Below are positions 19,828-22,245 of a stretch of 22,245 nt of DNA, piece by piece; position 1 is the first letter of the stretch; every line of letters starts with the position of its first letter. Location: IMG/VR virus record IMGVR_UViG_3300034198_010497, positions 1-22,245 of that record; one strand, 5' to 3'. Both the position numbers and the translations under genes were made by a program. Source of the DNA: a virus. A model generated the notes under the pieces. It made no database searches and was not told the origin of the DNA. It saw nothing but the letters and a program-made list of their open reading frames with translations.

Positions 19828-20823
19828 CTACGGGGCGACCGAAGCAGAGGGAGGCAGTGGCACGCCGCCCGACTTCTTCGGTTCATCCTTCGGCGCGAGG
19901 TCGAAGAGGTTCCTCGCCTTGCGCTTGAGGAACGTAGCGCGGGCAATACCATCTTGGCAAGCCCAACGCAGATGGATTTGTTGATGACCCGCGTGGAACA
20001 GCGGGTGCTGCTCGGAAAGAGCCTTGATGGAACCCTGCACATCGCCCGTCTCGACGATGCGCTCGGCCAGCGTGTCGGCCAAGTCGTCCTGCCACTCCAG
20101 CCCCGGAACGCGACTGAGCTGGTAGCCGCCCGCGCTCGCCCGCAGGATCTCGCGCAGGTTGCCGGGGGTCTTCGCCCAGCACACGCCGGTGCGGTCGCCC
20201 GTCACCCACTCCGGCGACGTCGGGTCGCAGAAGTAGATGCCAGGGAACCACGGGTCCGGGTAGGTCGAGTCGACCATCGCGCGCACGTTGATGTCGCACC
20301 ACGAGGGCAGCGTCTCGACCTGGTTGCGGCTCGGCACGTTCGGGCCGCCGGGGCAGAAGAACCCCTCGGCGTTCGTACCCGGCATGCGCTCGTGGAACGT
20401 GAAGGCGAGATGCACGCCCATGTGGCGGGCGAGGCCCGACAGCATCAGCAGGTACTTGTTGAGCTGCTGGTAGGCGTAGAACTTGTCCTTCTTGCCGCTC
20501 TTGCCGGCCGGCGCCTCCTCGTTCCAGACCATCATGCTGCGGTCGCAGATGTGGCTGGCGTCGTCGATCACGACCGCGCCGTACTGGCGGGCCATGCCGG
20601 TGCGATGGACGTAGTCGAGCAGGGTGACCAGCTCGTGCAGCGTCTGCGGCGGCTCGGGGTGGACGGCGGGCGTGAAGCCAAGCTCGTTCTGCGCGACGAG
20701 CGTGATGGCGCTCGGCACGCCGATGCACAGCGCGGTCGGGAACGCCGCCAGCACATCGCTCGTCTTCTTCTTCTTGGGCTTCCCGTAGACCGTCACCATG
20801 ACGGTCGGGTTGTCGGTGGTCAT
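19828..20823 (-). CDS. RecA-like (Sak4-type) recombination ATPase with atypical P-loop (331 aa)
   Basis: The gene shows the layout of AAA_24/Sak4 single-strand annealing-type ATPases: an N-terminal P-loop region, then AVVIDDASHI (Walker B, DD), then polar helices and GVHLAFTFHERMPG. The P-loop is VYGKPKKKKTSD (G14 to K20-T21) with Lys19 in place of the usual Gly. The C-terminus is basic and Pro-rich. The ATG follows GGAGTACTGAC. Such proteins work with an SSB and a nuclease to recombine phage DNA, and both are next door. Whether the altered P-loop still uses ATP is unknown. Confidence 0.7.
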   Translation of the reverse strand: MTTDNPTVMVTVYGKPKKKKTSDVLAAFPTALCIGVPSAITLVAQNELGFTPAVHPEPPQTLHELVTLLDYVHRTGMARQYGAVVIDDASHICDRSMMVWNEEAPAGKSGKKDKFYAYQQLNKYLLMLSGLARHMGVHLAFTFHERMPGTNAEGFFCPGGPNVPSRNQVETLPSWCDINVRAMVDSTYPDPWFPGIYFCDPTSPEWVTGDRTGVCWAKTPGNLREILRASAGGYQLSRVPGLEWQDDLADTLAERIVETGDVQGSIKALSEQHPLFHAGHQQIHLRWACQDGIARATFLKRKARNLFDLAPKDEPKKSGGVPLPPSASVAP

Positions 20824-20884
20824 GTCAGTACTCCGGCCCGGTGGTCATCCACGCCGCGTGGGCCAGCCACGGCGAGGCCGTCCC

Positions 20885-21847
20885 TCATCCGCGGCTCGGA
20901 CCAAGGGAACAGAGGTCGAGCCCGGCACAGGCTCCGTAGCGTCCATAGCACGACAGTTCGTTCTGCGCCTTCGGCCACTCCCACGGATCGGTGGTCATGT
21001 CGAGGGTGGCGATCTGATGCTCCGCCCACCACAGCCAACGAGCGAAGTGGGCGTCCCGGTGCGGCGTCTGCGGAACCTGCTCGCGGACCACGCGCCCCGG
21101 CTGCGTGCTGCTGATGAGGTTCAGCGTCAGGCCGCCGAACGCCTCCCCGTAGAGCTGCTTGCCCATGATGCGGAACGCAGCGAAGCCGCCATCGATTGCA
21201 TAGGCCGCAGCGCTGTTCTTCGCGTTGACGTTGGCCTGGTGCTTGTGGTCCCAGATGTAGTAGCGTCCCGACGCATCGCGGGTTACGAGGTCGATGCGGC
21301 GCGTGAGCGTGATCGGACGCCCATGTTCTCGGTGGTCGGGCATGTGCAAAGGCGTCACCTCGATGTCGGCACCGTCGAGGCTTCGCCACGCGCCGCCCCT
21401 CTCCTCGCCGACCCACAGCCCCCACTCGCCGCGCAGCGTGCCGAGCACCGCCGTGACGGGCGCCTCGACCGCGATGACGTCGCCGGGAGGTTCGGGGAAC
21501 TTCGCCAGGTAGGCGTGGAACACCGTCTGCATGGTCGGCAGGAGCTCATGGCTCCCGTACTTGTCGCACCACGCCGTGGCCGCCTCCTCCGGCTCCATGA
21601 ACACGCTGGGGTCGTGGTGCATGGTCTCGTCGACCATCACGCCCTGGGGCTGCCCTGCGCCCCAGATGGCGTGCAGATGCGCCTGTAGCGTGTGGCCGAT
21701 GCTCCCCTTCGCCAACGCCTCGATGGGTGGGGAGAGGTTCACGTCGTCGATGCGGTTGTTGTAGGCGAAGAGTTTGGGGCACTTCGCGAAGTTGCCGACA
21801 CGGCTCCAACCGCGGCTCGACTTGCCGGCGTCGATGAGCATCTTCAT
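20885..21847 (-). CDS. Cas4/RecB-type PD-(D/E)XK nuclease with Fe-S cluster motif (320 aa)
   Basis: The nuclease core is visible: C23 in FAKCPK, GSIGHTLQAHLHA (H52), RRIDLV (D186) and YYIWDHKH (D200-x-K202). The C-terminal Cys triplet C300-x6-C307-x5-C313 (SCYGRYGACAGLDLC), together with C23, fits the iron-sulfur cluster of Cas4/AddB-like exonucleases. These enzymes trim DNA ends. No Cas1 or Cas2 is nearby, so this is a phage recombination nuclease rather than a CRISPR part. ATG 21847 overlaps the helicase stop by four bases. Confidence 0.8.
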   Translation of the reverse strand: MKMLIDAGKSSRGWSRVGNFAKCPKLFAYNNRIDDVNLSPPIEALAKGSIGHTLQAHLHAIWGAGQPQGVMVDETMHHDPSVFMEPEEAATAWCDKYGSHELLPTMQTVFHAYLAKFPEPPGDVIAVEAPVTAVLGTLRGEWGLWVGEERGGAWRSLDGADIEVTPLHMPDHREHGRPITLTRRIDLVTRDASGRYYIWDHKHQANVNAKNSAAAYAIDGGFAAFRIMGKQLYGEAFGGLTLNLISSTQPGRVVREQVPQTPHRDAHFARWLWWAEHQIATLDMTTDPWEWPKAQNELSCYGRYGACAGLDLCSLGPSRG

Positions 21848-22245
21848 GCGTCGTCCTCCTCTTCTTCGATGAACAGCTTGGACACGACGTCGTCCACGAT
21901 GGCCTCGCGGTCCTCCATGCCGAGGAGCTTCTCGCCCATGCCGTCCAGCTCGTCGGCCGCAAGGAACTGCTCGATGGGGCCGAACTTGTCGGTCAGGATC
22001 TCGACCACACGCTCGTCGTAGGTCGAGGCTGCGACGACGACCTTCAGCAGCGTGGCCCGCCCACCATGACGGTCGAACCGGCCACGCCACTGAAGGAAGT
22101 CACCGGGCTTCCAAGGAAGCATGGCGAAGATAGCGAGGTCCGCCGTCTGCATGCCATCGACCGCGATCCCGAACGCCTGGCCCGTGCCGACGAGGCAACA
22201 CGGGCCAGGACTGTTTCGGAACCCGTCGATCATGTCGTTGCGCTC
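21844..22245 (-). CDS. C-terminal part of an SF2/SNF2-like helicase (truncated by the window)
   Basis: The frame is open to the window end, so the first part is missing and only 133 residues are seen. Motif V-like VGTGQAFGIAVDGMQTADLA and motif VI QWRGRFDRHG (Q-x2-GRx2R) mark the second RecA-like domain of an SF2 helicase close to SNF2-type proteins. The end is acidic (FIEEEEDDA). SF2 helicases of this kind in phages remodel DNA during replication or recombination. It is the first visible gene of the leftward operon. Confidence 0.75.
   Translation of the reverse strand, partial: ERNDMIDGFRNSPGPCCLVGTGQAFGIAVDGMQTADLAIFAMLPWKPGDFLQWRGRFDRHGGRATLLKVVVAASTYDERVVEILTDKFGPIEQFLAADELDGMGEKLLGMEDREAIVDDVVSKLFIEEEEDDA

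Noticed and set aside
20885-21847. Cas4 as evidence for a CRISPR-Cas system
   Set aside because: No Cas1, Cas2 or repeat-spacer array is present, and such nucleases are common in phage recombination operons.

Overview
The window looks like part of the genome of a tailed double-stranded DNA bacteriophage, or a metagenomic phage contig. The DNA is GC-rich, very densely coded, and full of 1-, 4- and 8-base gene overlaps. The right-hand genes are a phage replication and recombination set. Promoter-like sites resemble bacterial sigma-70 sites and most genes have clear Shine-Dalgarno sequences, so the host is bacterial; I cannot name it. I see no rRNA, tRNA, CRISPR array, integrase or virion structural gene. 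The rightmost gene runs off the window.

Layout. Bases 1-472 are a less GC-rich, gene-free stretch rich in small inverted repeats: a possible origin or control region. Bases 473-4438 hold a rightward series of about fourteen small genes of unknown function, led by three promoter-like sites near 407, 1578 and 2480. A strong hairpin at 4460-4493 closes this series and faces the converging leftward genes. From the window's right end back to 4587, every gene is on the minus strand.

The leftward block, in transcription order, contains: a truncated SF2/SNF2-like helicase; a Cas4/RecB-type iron-sulfur nuclease; a RecA-like (Sak4-type) ATPase with an odd Walker A motif; a putative ssDNA-binding protein; an intergenic RNA-structure region with a terminator; a Dps-like ferroxidase protein; a small membrane protein; a large DNA polymerase I with an N-terminal uracil-DNA glycosylase-like domain and an HNH-bearing intein; a string of small genes including a winged-helix protein and a DUF3310 protein; a free-standing HNH endonuclease; a Rad50/RecF-like zinc-hook ATPase; a four-HTH DNA-binding protein; a DUF927-type helicase; an unknown protein; and a putative small terminase subunit behind its own terminator and promoter.

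How the genes may work together. The DUF927 helicase and the UDG-polymerase would form the fork, perhaps loaded by the multi-HTH protein. The Cas4-like nuclease, RecA-like ATPase, SSB-like protein, SF2 helicase and Rad50-like ATPase would form a recombination and end-processing set. Several leftward promoters share a dyad motif around CTTGCCGCTACGGTAAGG, and rightward promoters carry a related half-site (TACCTTACCG), so one phage or host regulator may control both arms. The most notable points are the intein inserted beside the nucleotide-selecting Tyr of polymerase motif B, unusual polymerase active-site residues, the structured region at 19032-19147, a tiny protein ending like an SSB C-terminal tail, and signs that the HNH gene inserted next to a duplicated DUF3310 3' end.
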